Assembly (NCBI GenBank): GCA_037693485.1 | Contig: CM075345.1 | Span: forward strand, 4,543,501-4,607,500 | Source: Kitagawia praeruptora | Lineage: Eukaryota > Streptophyta > Magnoliopsida > Apiales > Apiaceae | DNA: 64,000 nucleotides | Direction of reading: 5' to 3' | In this document: positions 21,327 through 32,102 of the stretch, piece by piece | Numbering within the stretch: position 1 is the first letter of the stretch | How the letters are laid out: each line of letters begins with the position of its first letter | Program-made: the position numbers and the translations under genes | The notes under the pieces: model-generated | The model's input: only the letters and a program-made list of their open reading frames with translations | What the model was told of the DNA's origin: nothing | Databases searched by the model: none

Positions 21327-24300
21327 TGTAACAACCCGGAATTTTATGAATTATTATTATTAGTATCCAAATACTTTATTGGTTTTCCTATAAAAAGGGG
21401 AAATAAGATTGTGGATGTTTTATTCCAATTTGATGTGTCTTCTGGTAAATGTATAGTGAGTTACATATTGGTATGATGATTTAGGAGTGCCCGTGTGAGC
21501 CTCTATATTTTAAATTTTATTTTTTTTATGATTATATCTATTAAAAACAGGGTTTATTTATCTTCTGGAAAGTTTATAAAATCATCGGAGTTAGTAAAAG
21601 TTGTGAGTTCTTTTGCAATATCCTCTTTGAATATTTAAATGATTTCTAAAAATATTTGAGGGATTATTTTTAATCTTTAAGGATTTTGAAATGATTTTAT
21701 GAGTTATATTGCATTTTAAAGGATTTTTACTTGTAAAATTCATATTAAATTCATTTTTTATCCTAAAAATATTTTAAAAATATGTGAATGTTCATAATTT
21801 TACACTCTTTATTTTAAAAATAAAAAGTTTAATTTTCCATGTTTCTCCCATTTAAATTCGATTTTCCCATGGATATTTAATTGATTTTCGAATGGTTTTT
21901 GAGAAGTGTGATGTACAACTTTGCCTATCAAAATTCCAGCAGCTTATTTCTGGGCTTATTCAGTACGCTCAATTGGATTTTCTTGGGCTCTCTAGAACTC
22001 TCTTGAGTTTTCTTGAAAACTCTCTAATAATCTCTCTATATCTCTCATGTCTCTCTCCACAATCTCTCTCGCAATCTCCCTCTCCCGAACTCAATATCTC
22101 TCGGAATCTCTCTGTCGAAATCTCTCTGCTCACTTCTCCTTTCTTCCTCATTCTATCGGAGTGTGTCGCGTGTGTAGGTGCCGAGTGGGTGGGGTGGTTG
22201 TGTTTACAGTGAAACGAAAACAGGGGGCTTAGTTAAGTGATGAACCTGAGTAAACCAGGGGAGGCCAGGAGCAGGGGAGTGCCGCATATGAGTGGGCGTT
22301 TTATGGGGTTAAAACAGAGAAAAAGTAAGGGTAGAGGTGGTGTAAATGTAGCCGTGGGTATGGTTGTGTTGAAGTAGAGGGAGAGATAGCAGGTTGAAAA
22401 GCTGCGTGGGTTTGCTGGAAGTGGTTGGTGTTGAGTTCAGTCCGGCCACACACATGGCAATAAAGAGATTATAGAAGGGGCTTGTGTGTGTGTTAGTGGG
22501 CTTTGTTGATGCTGCATTTTAAGTTGGTTTTGATAATGTTGCTGTGTATGCGTATTGTGTGAAAACACTAGAGAGGTGCAGACTGAAAGAAAGAGCCGAG
22601 AGGGAAGCTGGTAAGTTGGTTGTGTAAAGGTATAAGACTATATATTTAATTTATATTTGAATGTTTAAAGACTGAATTTGGGAATTTTAATTGATAATTG
22701 GAGAAGAGTTTGTGTTTGAAAATTTGTGGATAAATTGAGAAAATGATATAGTATTTGATTAGTTTATTAGGTGTTGAAAAGGATTTTGGGATGTCAGTTT
22801 AAAAATTTGGTAAAATGAATAAAAGATAGGACTTGGAATGATTTTATAAAATAGTAGAGAAGTTGGATTTTGGAGATTATGATTTTATTTGGATAGAAGA
22901 TTTTGTGAGGAACATTTATGATAATTTTTAGATAATTTTATGAGAAGTAGAAATGGAGATATGAATTTTATTTTAAGAATATAATAAAATGATTTATTAA
23001 GTTATTTTGTGGAATGTGGACACTTGGTTGAATTATATTAAATAATGGATATGATGAAAAATTCTAAAATTTGGTTATTAAATCAAGGAGTAAATGTAGT
23101 AATTTCTAAGATATTTGGGAGTGGTAGGAATAATCGGATTAATTAGTTATTAAATTCGGAAAATGATTAAAATGGAGACTTTGAGGAATTCTTATAAATG
23201 GTGGGAGGTTTGATTTTCGAAGGAAGTAATTTTATTTGGCTTTGGGATAATATTAGAAGTTTTATGGAGATTTTTATTTTGATTTAAGGATGAAGATCAA
23301 TGGGGTTGTGGATTTTACTAGAAAATGGATTATTAAATGGTCATTTCTAAGGAGTCAAGAGTATTTTGATTAATTAAAATACTTCCTGAACTCAGAAATT
23401 TACGTAAAATATATGGACATGACCATATCGAGATGTACTATTTAATCAGGTGGATTTCATTCAGAGATTCTGAAGAGAATACCTTATTTTAAAGGAGAGA
23501 GCAGATTAAAATGTTAGGTATCGACGACAACAATTTTGGGTTTGGATATTCATTATCTTAGTTGTCTATATTACAGAAATATTGATTCGAGAGTTCTTAA
23601 TTGAAGCATGATCAATACGTTTGAGTTGAGTTTATAAGCATTTATAGAACATTAGAATTGTCGTCTGGAGACTGAATTACCATATTATGTTTGACCATAG
23701 AAGTTGATGTGCGGGCTCGATATCTGCGGATCAGACTCGTGGCAGTCACAAGAGCGTCTTACCAACGAATGATTGAAATAGAAGAATGTGATGCCGTAAG
23801 ATAGAAGCAAGCAGTATTACTGCGACGTTACATGATAGCTAAGGACTCGAGGCAAGTGACTATATTCTTCACTTATTGTTCAAGTGAAATATTTTGTGCA
23901 ACTATTATGTTGATGATTTGATTCTTCCCAAATTCTTATTGAAAATGTTACTATCCTCACTTATCGTTCAAGTGAGTTAATTCTTTAATTGTGATACAAA
24001 TGATATTGAATAAGTAAAGTTAACTAATTGTTTAACTGGTCGGGATCCCTACTAGTAAAACATGTGAGTCTATCATGTCTGAATTCTTTATTTTAATTCA
24101 TTATGTGATGAAAGAGTTTAGATTTAAAACACTTATCTTGTGATTTGAGCTTTTGACAGAATATATCTGTTTTATTAGCAATGATCTATTAATATTCATG
24201 TTTTACTATATACTTGCTGAGCATTTCTTCCGCTCATACTTGTTGTTTCGAAATTCTAACTTTTCAGTAAGGTAATTTGGCGAGATTTACCTGCGTAGTT

Positions 24301-24661
24301 CGGAAAGAGAAGAGACAGACGCTATTTCGAAGATGACTTGGCTCAGGATGTCTGGATCTAGTGTAAGATCTATTTTATATAGTTGTACTCTAATAATTAT
24401 TATATTATGTATTAGATTAGTTGACCTGGTATACTTCTTATCGAAGTTATACTAGTGATTTAAGATTTGATCAACGAGATTGTTGTAACGAAGAAAGTTT
24501 TTATCTAATGGAATTTGGATTCTTGTTTCTAGCACTATAACCTAAAAGATCTTGGTAGTTGGGGTCACAGTTGTTATATTTCAAATTTTGGATGATCATT
24601 TATTTTGAGAATTTTTCAGGTAACGACCAAATCTCCTGACCCCGGATTTGGGGGCGTTACA
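21327..24661 (+). repeat. LARD 3' LTR, 3,335 bp
   Basis: Near-identical copy of 14841-18174. The adjacent polypurine tract at 21314-21321 fixes the left edge and the AGGTG duplication fixes the right edge. Confidence 0.9.
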
Positions 24662-24924
24662 AGGTGTGAGAAAAAAATTACAAGTATTCGTTAATGAGAA
24701 AAAATCTAATGAGAGTTTTTGTACGTGAAAAAGAATCTTAGGAGAGAAAGAATTACACGAAAGTTCTTGAATGTGAGAAAATAGTAAATTTTTATGAAAA
24801 TTCGTGGAAACGAGGGAAATAATTCTACGAGATTTTGTGGATATAATAAGTGAAGAGAAAATTTTATGAAAAATCGTTTTAAAAAAACGATAATGAGATA
24901 TTCATGGAAAAGATTGTTTTCTTA
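24662..24924. repeat. Region A, right part (duplicate of about 61585-61848)
   Basis: 'gagaaaaaaattacaagtattc' through 'catggaaaagattgttt' matches region B. At 24925 it abuts a copia-1 LTR tail, whereas region B continues with other sequence at 61849. Confidence 0.85.
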
Positions 24925-25433
24925 GTGTGTTCTTAGTGTCTGTTTATCAACTAGTTGTTATATCTTTTGTATTTCAATATATGAAATCAGAGCCTAAGGT
25001 GAGCAGTTAGATGTCAAAGGCTGGGATGGACGCAAACAAACTCAAGGGAGGATCGATTGGCCTTAGTTATCCAACACTGACAAAGGGAAACTATACGGCA
25101 TGGTCCATGAAGATGAGAGTGTTTATGCAGGCGCATGGAGTTTGGGAGGCTGTTGAGACTAATGATCCCAAAGCTGTAATTGACGGAAAGACGGATAAGG
25201 TCGCATTAGCTATGATCTATCAGGCTATTCCAGAGGATATACTATTGTCTCTTGCAGAAAAAAGGACGGCGAAAGATGCCTGGGAGGCGATCAAAACCAT
25301 GTGTCAAGGCACTGACAAAGTTAAAAAGGCGAAAGCTCAAACGTTAAGAGCAGAATTTGAGGCTCTAAGCATGAAAGACAATGATCAACTGGATGATTTC
25401 TGTGTGAAAATCAATGGAATTGTATCGAACAAA
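24925..25433 (+). pseudogene. copia-1 fragment: LTR tail, PBS and gag N-terminus
   Basis: The last 60-70 bp of a copia-1 LTR, a degenerate PBS (ATCAGAGCC) and the gag start at ATG 25011. The frame matches the copia-1 gag of region B (GLSYPTLTKGNYTAWSMKM and so on) for about 140 residues. It is cut at about 25430 by the LTR of another copia. It keeps the GACGGAAAGACGG stretch that is shortened by 8 bp in the region B copy, so this fragment preserves the better reading frame there. It is not functional. Confidence 0.84.
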
Positions 25434-25681
25434 CGCCAAAATAATCCTATTCATTCTCAAAATTATGTCGGCAAAATGCCAAACGTGCCTGGTCGCGCGT
25501 GTCTTGCACGAGCCAGAGACAAAGCAGCAAAAGAGCTTCGCGTGCAGCTCACTCTGGTCTCCTGCGACTGGTCTTCAGTGTGGCAATTCAAGTCATTTGT
25601 TCACAATTCAATTCACCGAGTTTTTAATTCCAGAAGAAAATTTCAAATCATGTCTTGGCTATTGTCTTGGTAAGCAAAGCT
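25423..25681 (+). repeat. copia-3 5' LTR, left part
   Basis: Sequence between the cut copia-1 gag and the GATTG target of the Sirevirus-like element. Its continuation is at 37852-38484. The true start is uncertain within about 10 bases because the copia-1 gag and this LTR look alike across the junction (TGTAT then GAAC). Confidence 0.65.
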
Positions 25682-25686
25682 GATTG

Positions 25687-26417
25687 TGTTAGGAATAATT
25701 CATAAGTTGTGATGTTAAGAATAGAATTTACACATTATACTTCTTGTAATCCTGATCTTATAAAGGATTTAGCACTGTATTTAGGTTTTATGTGTAAGAC
25801 AGTTATCTGTATAGTTTAGTCAGGAATGAACAGTGTATCGGAGACTACATGTCAGGAACAGAGAGCAAATCCTGATGATGGTCCAATACTGATGGTTGAT
25901 CAGATACTGATGCAGTGTACAGATCCTGATATCAGTCATGTTACTGATGATGTCATTATGGATGCTACAGAAACTGGTAAGTGCTATAAAATAGGATCGT
26001 TGTTTGAAGAACAAGCAAGAAGATATTATGAAGGAAAGAGTTTTCTATTGAAGGAAACTATCGACTAGAAGGCAGAACATTGTCATGTATAGATTATATC
26101 TTTCTGTTATTAGTTGATAGGTAGCATTATAAATATTCTCTCAATATCATTGTAAAAGAGCGACGAAGTTGTGAGTTCGTGTGCGTAGCTCTGTATAAGG
26201 TTTGTATTCGAGAGTACGAAACAAACAGAGAGATATTTGTATTGTCAGCAGCTGCTAAAGGTATTGTACACCTTTGGTAGAGTTTGTATTTGATCTTATT
26301 AATACAAACAAGAGTTTGATTCATTCGTTTATTCTTGTTCTTATAATCAAGCAAAAATCAGACACGATTATATAACTTGTATTCAACCCCCCCTTCTACA
26401 AGTTATTCGCGTTAACA
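25687..26417 (+). repeat. Sirevirus 5' LTR, 731 bp
   Basis: TGTTAGGAATAATTC to GCGTTAACA. It contains repeated ATCAGGAT/ATCCTGAT-like words around 25820-25950. Confidence 0.92.
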
Positions 26418-26419
26418 AT

Positions 26420-26433
26420 TGGTATCAGAGCGG
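26420..26433 (+). other. Sirevirus primer binding site
   Basis: TGGTATCAGAGCGG, two bases after the LTR, complementary to initiator tRNA-Met. Confidence 0.9.
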
Positions 26434-26466
26434 GTTGATTTCGAATAATCATAAAGATCTGCAATC

Positions 26467-28758
26467 ATGTCTGGTTACAAGGATGGGAATACTAAGATTC
26501 CTATGCTCAAGAGAAACGAATATACTCTATGGGAAGTAAAGATGTTGCATCATCTGGAAGCAACAGATCCTGATTATCTTGACAGAATCAGAGATGGACC
26601 TTTTGTTCCAACAAAGGTCGTTGGACAAGCAACTGTTGATGGTGTGGTTGTTCCAGAACATACAGTAGAGAAGCCAAAATCTGAATGGTCAGATAAGGAC
26701 AAGGAGAATGTTCTCAAAGATGCTAAAGTGAGAAACATATTATTCAACAGTCTTGATTCTGTTCTCACTAACTATGTTCTCTCTTGTAAAACTGCTAAGG
26801 ATATATGGGACAATCTTAAGGTTCACTGTGAAGGAACTAAGCCTGTCAGGAAGAATATGAGGACATTACTTATACAACAGTATGAGTACTTTGAATCCAA
26901 GTCTGGTGAGTCACTTACTGATACCTTTGATAGGTTTACAAAACTCATCAATGAGATGGCCATGCATGGTAAATATTATGACTTGGAGGATATGAATACA
27001 AAGTTCATGAAAGCTTTGCCTGATTTCTACAATGAGAAGATATCTGCGATTGAGGAAGCTAATGATCTGGATGAGATTTCATTAGAGGCAGTATATGGAA
27101 AATTGAAAGCTTATGAACTTGACAAGCAGCAGAAAAAGAGCAGGAGTGAAGGAAAGATGAAGACTATTGCACTTACTGCTCAATCTGAAGTAAAGAAGCT
27201 TCCTGAAGAACAGCATGAAGAGATTGCTGTAAAGAATTCGAGGAAGAAGAAAAGCAAAGAAAGTTCTGAGTCAGAGACTACTGATATGGACTCTGACAAC
27301 AATGATTCTAAATCTGAGATGCAAGAACTCTTTGCTATGTTTGCTAAAGCTTTCAAGAAAGGAAGATTCAACAGGAGAAGATTTAGCAAAGGACCTTTTC
27401 AAAAGAAGGAGGAGAAGAAGAGTGACAAGAGCAAAAGTACAATTGTCAAGCTTGATAAGGCCAAGATCAAGTGCTTTAACTGCAGCGAGCTTGGACACTT
27501 TGCTAGTGAGTGTAAGAAGCCTAGGAATTCAGGAAAGGGTAATGCACTTATGGTCACACAGAAAGATTGGGCTGATTCCAGTGACTCTGAAGATGAATTG
27601 GATTATGAAAACATTGCATTGATGGCCAATAGTTCAGACAAACCTGGATCTCCAAAGAAAACTTCTCCATCCTCTGTTAAGGTATCACTTCACTCTCTTG
27701 ATTCATTTGATAACTTAAATTCTGATGAAATTAGATCTATCCATGCTGAGTTTAAGAATCTTATGACTAATTTTAGAATTCTTACTTGTGAAAGAGATGA
27801 ACTTAAGGTTAAGAATGATAAATTAGTTGATAGAAATAATTTTCTTGAATCTGAATTAATTCAAATGGAAGAATACAAGTTGAGTTCTGATAAAGCTAAG
27901 CATGATTATAGTGTAATTCTTGAGGCTTATGACTATGTCAGAAAAGAACTAGAAGAAGAGAGAGATGTGATTAAGACCATTAACAATTCCAGTAAGAAGA
28001 CAATAGAAATCTTTGAGAGTGGAATTTGTGGTAAGGTTAATGGTTTAGGTTTTGATAAGGCTAGACAAGAAGAAAAAGTAGCTATTGTCAATGATGATAG
28101 TAAGGTAGAAGCTAACACATCTAAATCTGAAGGTAAGAAAATTGTTTCTGAACCTAATCATGTTAAATTTGTTGATTCAAAAGGTACCCCTGTTGTACAC
28201 AAGAGAATTAACAATAGTTATTCAGATGAGAAAGTGTTAGAGAAACCTAAGAATGTAAACATAGGGTTTCTGTCTAAGTCTCAGTTGAAACAGAGATTAG
28301 ATGGTCTTTCAGAGTCTAGCAAGATCAAGAGAAATAGGAATGGAAAAGAAGGTATTAACAAAGAGAATAATTACAAGAATGTACCTGATGCACCTAGGAA
28401 AAAATGCTATAAGTGTGGAAATCATAATCATTTGGCCCTAGACTGCAATCAAAAACCTTCTTGGAAAACTGAGTCCAGATTTCCCAAGACTCAGAAAATT
28501 CAATACCAACCACAAAAAGCTTGTTATCATTGTGGTAGTTTATTTCATTCCATTTACATGTGTAGAGAATATCATGAACTGTATTATGACTATTATTCTT
28601 TGAAATCTGAAACTCCTAGTCACAAACAGCTTGTGAGATCAGAGTCTAAAGTTGACTCTGCAACAGGTAAAATAAATGCAAAATCTTCAAAGTCTGTTGT
28701 CTCTAAATCTAGTAAGAAAGGATCCAATCAAAGTTGGGTCCTAAAAAATTCTAACTAG
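26467..28758 (+). CDS. Sirevirus gag polyprotein, 763 aa
   Basis: Structural capsid and nucleocapsid protein. The N-terminus has the copia gag start (NEYTLWEVKMLHHLEA). The gag core with TAKDIWDNLKVHCEGT spans roughly residues 80-215. A basic/acidic linker follows, then zinc knuckle 1 CFNCSELGHFASEC (about 336-349). A predicted coiled-coil stretch rich in E/K/L lies around residues 415-520. Knuckle 2 CYKCGNHNHLALDC (647-660) and knuckle 3 CYHCGSLFHSIYMC (686-699) come near the end. Three CX2CX4HX4C knuckles is more than the usual one. The frame is intact from ATG 26467 to TAG. Pol lies 11 bases downstream in a different frame. Confidence 0.9.
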   Translation: MSGYKDGNTKIPMLKRNEYTLWEVKMLHHLEATDPDYLDRIRDGPFVPTKVVGQATVDGVVVPEHTVEKPKSEWSDKDKENVLKDAKVRNILFNSLDSVLTNYVLSCKTAKDIWDNLKVHCEGTKPVRKNMRTLLIQQYEYFESKSGESLTDTFDRFTKLINEMAMHGKYYDLEDMNTKFMKALPDFYNEKISAIEEANDLDEISLEAVYGKLKAYELDKQQKKSRSEGKMKTIALTAQSEVKKLPEEQHEEIAVKNSRKKKSKESSESETTDMDSDNNDSKSEMQELFAMFAKAFKKGRFNRRRFSKGPFQKKEEKKSDKSKSTIVKLDKAKIKCFNCSELGHFASECKKPRNSGKGNALMVTQKDWADSSDSEDELDYENIALMANSSDKPGSPKKTSPSSVKVSLHSLDSFDNLNSDEIRSIHAEFKNLMTNFRILTCERDELKVKNDKLVDRNNFLESELIQMEEYKLSSDKAKHDYSVILEAYDYVRKELEEERDVIKTINNSSKKTIEIFESGICGKVNGLGFDKARQEEKVAIVNDDSKVEANTSKSEGKKIVSEPNHVKFVDSKGTPVVHKRINNSYSDEKVLEKPKNVNIGFLSKSQLKQRLDGLSESSKIKRNRNGKEGINKENNYKNVPDAPRKKCYKCGNHNHLALDCNQKPSWKTESRFPKTQKIQYQPQKACYHCGSLFHSIYMCREYHELYYDYYSLKSETPSHKQLVRSESKVDSATGKINAKSSKSVVSKSSKKGSNQSWVLKNSN

Positions 28759-28769
28759 TTACTTTTTGT

Positions 28770-31700
28770 TTGCAGGGCATAGGAAAGAAGCATTCAATTA
28801 TCTTGGACAGTGGATGCTCTGGACATATGACTGGAAAGAAGTCCCTGCTTACAAAGTTTGAGAGGAAAGCTGGCCCAGTAATATCTTTTGGAGATGGTAA
28901 CAAAGGAGAAACTCTGGGATATGGCTCAATTATTTTTGGGAATGTCATCATAGAAAATGTAGCACTGGCTGAAGGCTTGAAACATACTCTTTTAAGTACA
29001 AGTCAACTGGGTGATAAAGGTTTCAAATCAATCTTTGACAGAGAAGGATGCAAAGTCTTGAATATGCAGAATGGAGACATTGTTCTAACTGGTCAAAGGC
29101 ATGGTAACATATATGAAGCCAGCTTAAGTGATACATCTAAAGGAATTGTTAGATGTCTCTACAGCAAAGCAACAAGTGATGATAGCTGGAATTGGCACAA
29201 GAAGCTCTCACATCTTAATTTCAAGAAGCTTAATCAACTTGTTAAACACAATTTGGTGAGAGGCCTACCTCAGGCGAATTTTGTGCAAGATGGACTTTGT
29301 GATGCATGTCAGTTTGGAAAGCAAAGAAGAACCACTTTCAAGAGCAAGACTGAAAATTCAATTACTGAACCATTTCACATGCTACATCTTGATCTGTTTG
29401 GTCCAGTAAACATTATGTCTATCAGCAAGAAAAGATATGCTCTAGTTATGGTGGATGATTTCACAAGGTTCACATGAGTGTTCTTTCTACACAAGAAGGA
29501 TGAAGCTCCTCAGCAAATCATTGAACTCATCAAGAATATTCATAATAACTCTGAGTACAAAGTCAAAGTACTTAGGAGTGACAATGGTACAGAATTCAAG
29601 AATTCTACAATGGAGGGGTTTTGTGCAGACAATGGAATCACTCAACAGTTTTCTGTACCTGGTACACCTCAACAAAATGGTGTAGTGGAAAGAAAGAACA
29701 GGACTCTCATAGAGGCAGCAAGAACCATGCTTGCAGATGCAAAACTTCCAACCTACTTTTGGGCAGAAGCTATTAACACTGCATGTTTCACTCAGAACTG
29801 TACCTTGGTAAATAGTCATGGAAAAACTCCCTATGAGATGATCAAAGGAAAGAAACCAAGTGTGAAATATTTTCACATCTTTGGATGCAAATGCTATGTC
29901 CTAAAAGTTCATCCAGAACAACTTGGAAAATTTGAAGCCAAATCGGATGAAGCAATTTTTCTAGGATATTCAGCATCTAAGGCCTTCAAAGTTTATAATC
30001 TCAGAACTCACATTGTTATGGAATCAATTCATGTTGCATTTGATGATAAGAAATTTGGAATTTTGCAAACTGATGAAAGCCATGACAAATTGGAATTTGA
30101 AAATCTGAAGAATTCTGAGATACTCTCAAGTGATGATGAAGGTTCTCCAGAAGAAATTTCTATTGCTTCTCAAAAGAATGCTACTGTTGAGGGGGAGCAA
30201 ATAAATCAGAGAGAACACAGTGATCATCAGGAGCAGACTAGTCTTTCAGAATCTATTCCATCAGGAATTGATGTTTCAGAGTCTACTCCATCAGGAACTG
30301 ACCTCTCAGAGTCTACTGAGGAAAGATCAGTAACTAGCAGCAATATGGAATCTACTGATTCTATTGATCAAAGGAGAGTTTTTGAAGGTAGAGAGAATTC
30401 TTCTACAAGAGATACCACTAACTTAGGGGGAGAGACTAGCAGAGTTAATCTACCACCTGTTAGAAAATGGACAAAGGATCATACTGAAGATTTGATAATT
30501 GGTGATCCAAATAGTGGTGTTCGAACTAGAAGATCAATTCAAAATGAATGCTTGTATAGTTGCTTTCTCTCAAAGAATGAACCTAAGAAGGTTGAAGAAG
30601 CCTTACAGGATCCTGATTGGGTAATTGCAATGCAGGAGGAGTTAAATGAGTTTGAGAGAAACAAAGTTTGGAAACTGGTACCAAGACCTAAAGATAGATC
30701 TATTGTTGGTGCAAGATGGGTTTTCAGAAACAAGCTAGATGAATCTGGTATGATTGTAAGAAACAAAGCAAGACTGGTAGCCAAAGGTTATTCTCAGGAA
30801 GAAGGCATTGATTATGATGAGACCTTTGCACCTGTAGCAAGATTGGAAGCAATCAGAATGTTTCTTGCATTTGCAGCTCATTCAAAATTCAAGGTATACC
30901 AGATGGATGTAAAGAGTGCTTTTTTAAATGGCAAACTTGATGAAGAAGTATATGTAGAACAGCCACCTGGATTTGTTGATCAAAAGTTTCCAAATCATGT
31001 CTACAAACTTGACAAGGCACTCTATGGACTAAAGCAGGCACCAAGAGCATGGTATGAGACTTTGTCTAAATTTCTTCTTGAAAATGGCTTCACAAGAGGT
31101 ACAATTGACAAAATTCTATTCTTTAGAAAGATAAAAGGTGAATTGCTTTTAGTTCAAGTTTATGTTGATGATATTATTTTTGGTTCTACTAATGAAAAGT
31201 TGTGTGCTAAGTTTAGCAAGCTTATGCAGTCTAAGTATCAGATGAGCATGATGGGTGAACTAAATTATTTCTTAGGTTTGCAGGTCAAACAGACTGAGAC
31301 TGGTATTTTCATTAATCAGTCAAAGTATATCAAAGATCTTTTAAAAAGGTTTGACTTTCAAGACTGTGCAGTTGCAAAAACACCCATGGCAACAGCCACT
31401 AAACTAGACTCTGATCCTAAGGGGAAGAGTGTGGATAATACTAGTTATAGAGGCATGATAGGCTCATTGTTATATCTAACTGCAAGTAGGCCAGATATAA
31501 TGTTTTCTACCTGTTTATGTGCTAGATTCCAAAGTAATCCTAAGGAATCTCATTTAATTGCTGTGAAGAGAATCTTTAGATATCTCAAAGGAACTCCAAA
31601 TCTTGGTTTGTGGTATCCTAGAGAATCTGATTTCTTTCTAATTGGCTATTCAGACTCTGATTATGCAGGGTGTAAGATAGACAGGAAAAGCACTACAGGT

Positions 31701-32102
31701 ACATGTCAATTTTTGGGAAATAGATTGATTTCTTGGGCAAGCAAGAAGCAACAATCTGTTTCAACCTCAACTGCAGAAGCTGAGTACATAGCAGCAGGCA
31801 GTTGTTGTGCACAGCTCCTTTGGATAAGAAATCAGTTGCTGGATTATGGTATGACACTTAATAATATTCCTATGTTTTGTGATAATACTAGTGCTATTAA
31901 AATTGCAGAAAATCCAGTTCAACATTCAAGGACTAAGCACATTGATGTCAGGTATCATTTTATTAGAGAACATATTGAGAATGGTACTGTGGAACTTCAT
32001 TTTGTTCCTACTGACAAACAGCTTGCAGATATTCTAACTAAACCACTTGATGAGACTACATTCAGTAGACTAGTAAGTGAGTTAGGAATGTTAAATTTTT
32101 AG
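28770..32102 (+). pseudogene. Sirevirus pol: protease, integrase, RT, RNase H (one stop)
   Basis: The frame is open from about 28770 except for TGA at 29475-29477, where FTRFT*VFF implies an original TGG. Domains in order: aspartic protease (LDSGCSGHMTG), GAG-pre-integrase HHCC (HKKLSHLN...CDACQFGKQ), integrase core (LHLDLFGP, RSDNGTEF, GVVERKNR), RT (GARWVFRNK, KSAFLNGKL, YGLKQAPRAWY, catalytic YVDDIIFGS) and RNase H (GYSDSDYAGC, STAEAEYIA, CDNTSAI, HIDVRYHFIRE). It ends in TAG at 32102. A TTTTTGTTTGCAG tract just before the first residues looks like a splice acceptor, so how the frame is joined to gag is open. Confidence 0.9.
29475..29477 (+). other. Nonsense codon in Sirevirus integrase
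   Basis: TGA between FTRFT and VFFLHK. Related copias have Trp (TGG) here, so a single G-to-A change explains it. It is the only stop in the pol frame. Confidence 0.85.

Larger units (their letters stand above)
14841..24661 (+). mobile_element. Large non-coding LTR retrotransposon (LARD type)
   Basis: Two long LTRs (14841-18174 and 21327-24661) are flanked by AGGTG (14836-14840 and 24662-24666). The uninserted site CATCAGGTGTGAG is present in region B near 61580. A PBS follows the left LTR and a polypurine tract precedes the right one. The 3.15-kb interior has no open frame over about 90 residues, so the element depends on proteins from another family. LTR ends of the TGTAAC...GGGGGCGTTACA type and the tRNA-Met PBS suggest a Ty3/gypsy chromovirus (Tekay-like) parent. 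That assignment is inference. Confidence 0.88.
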
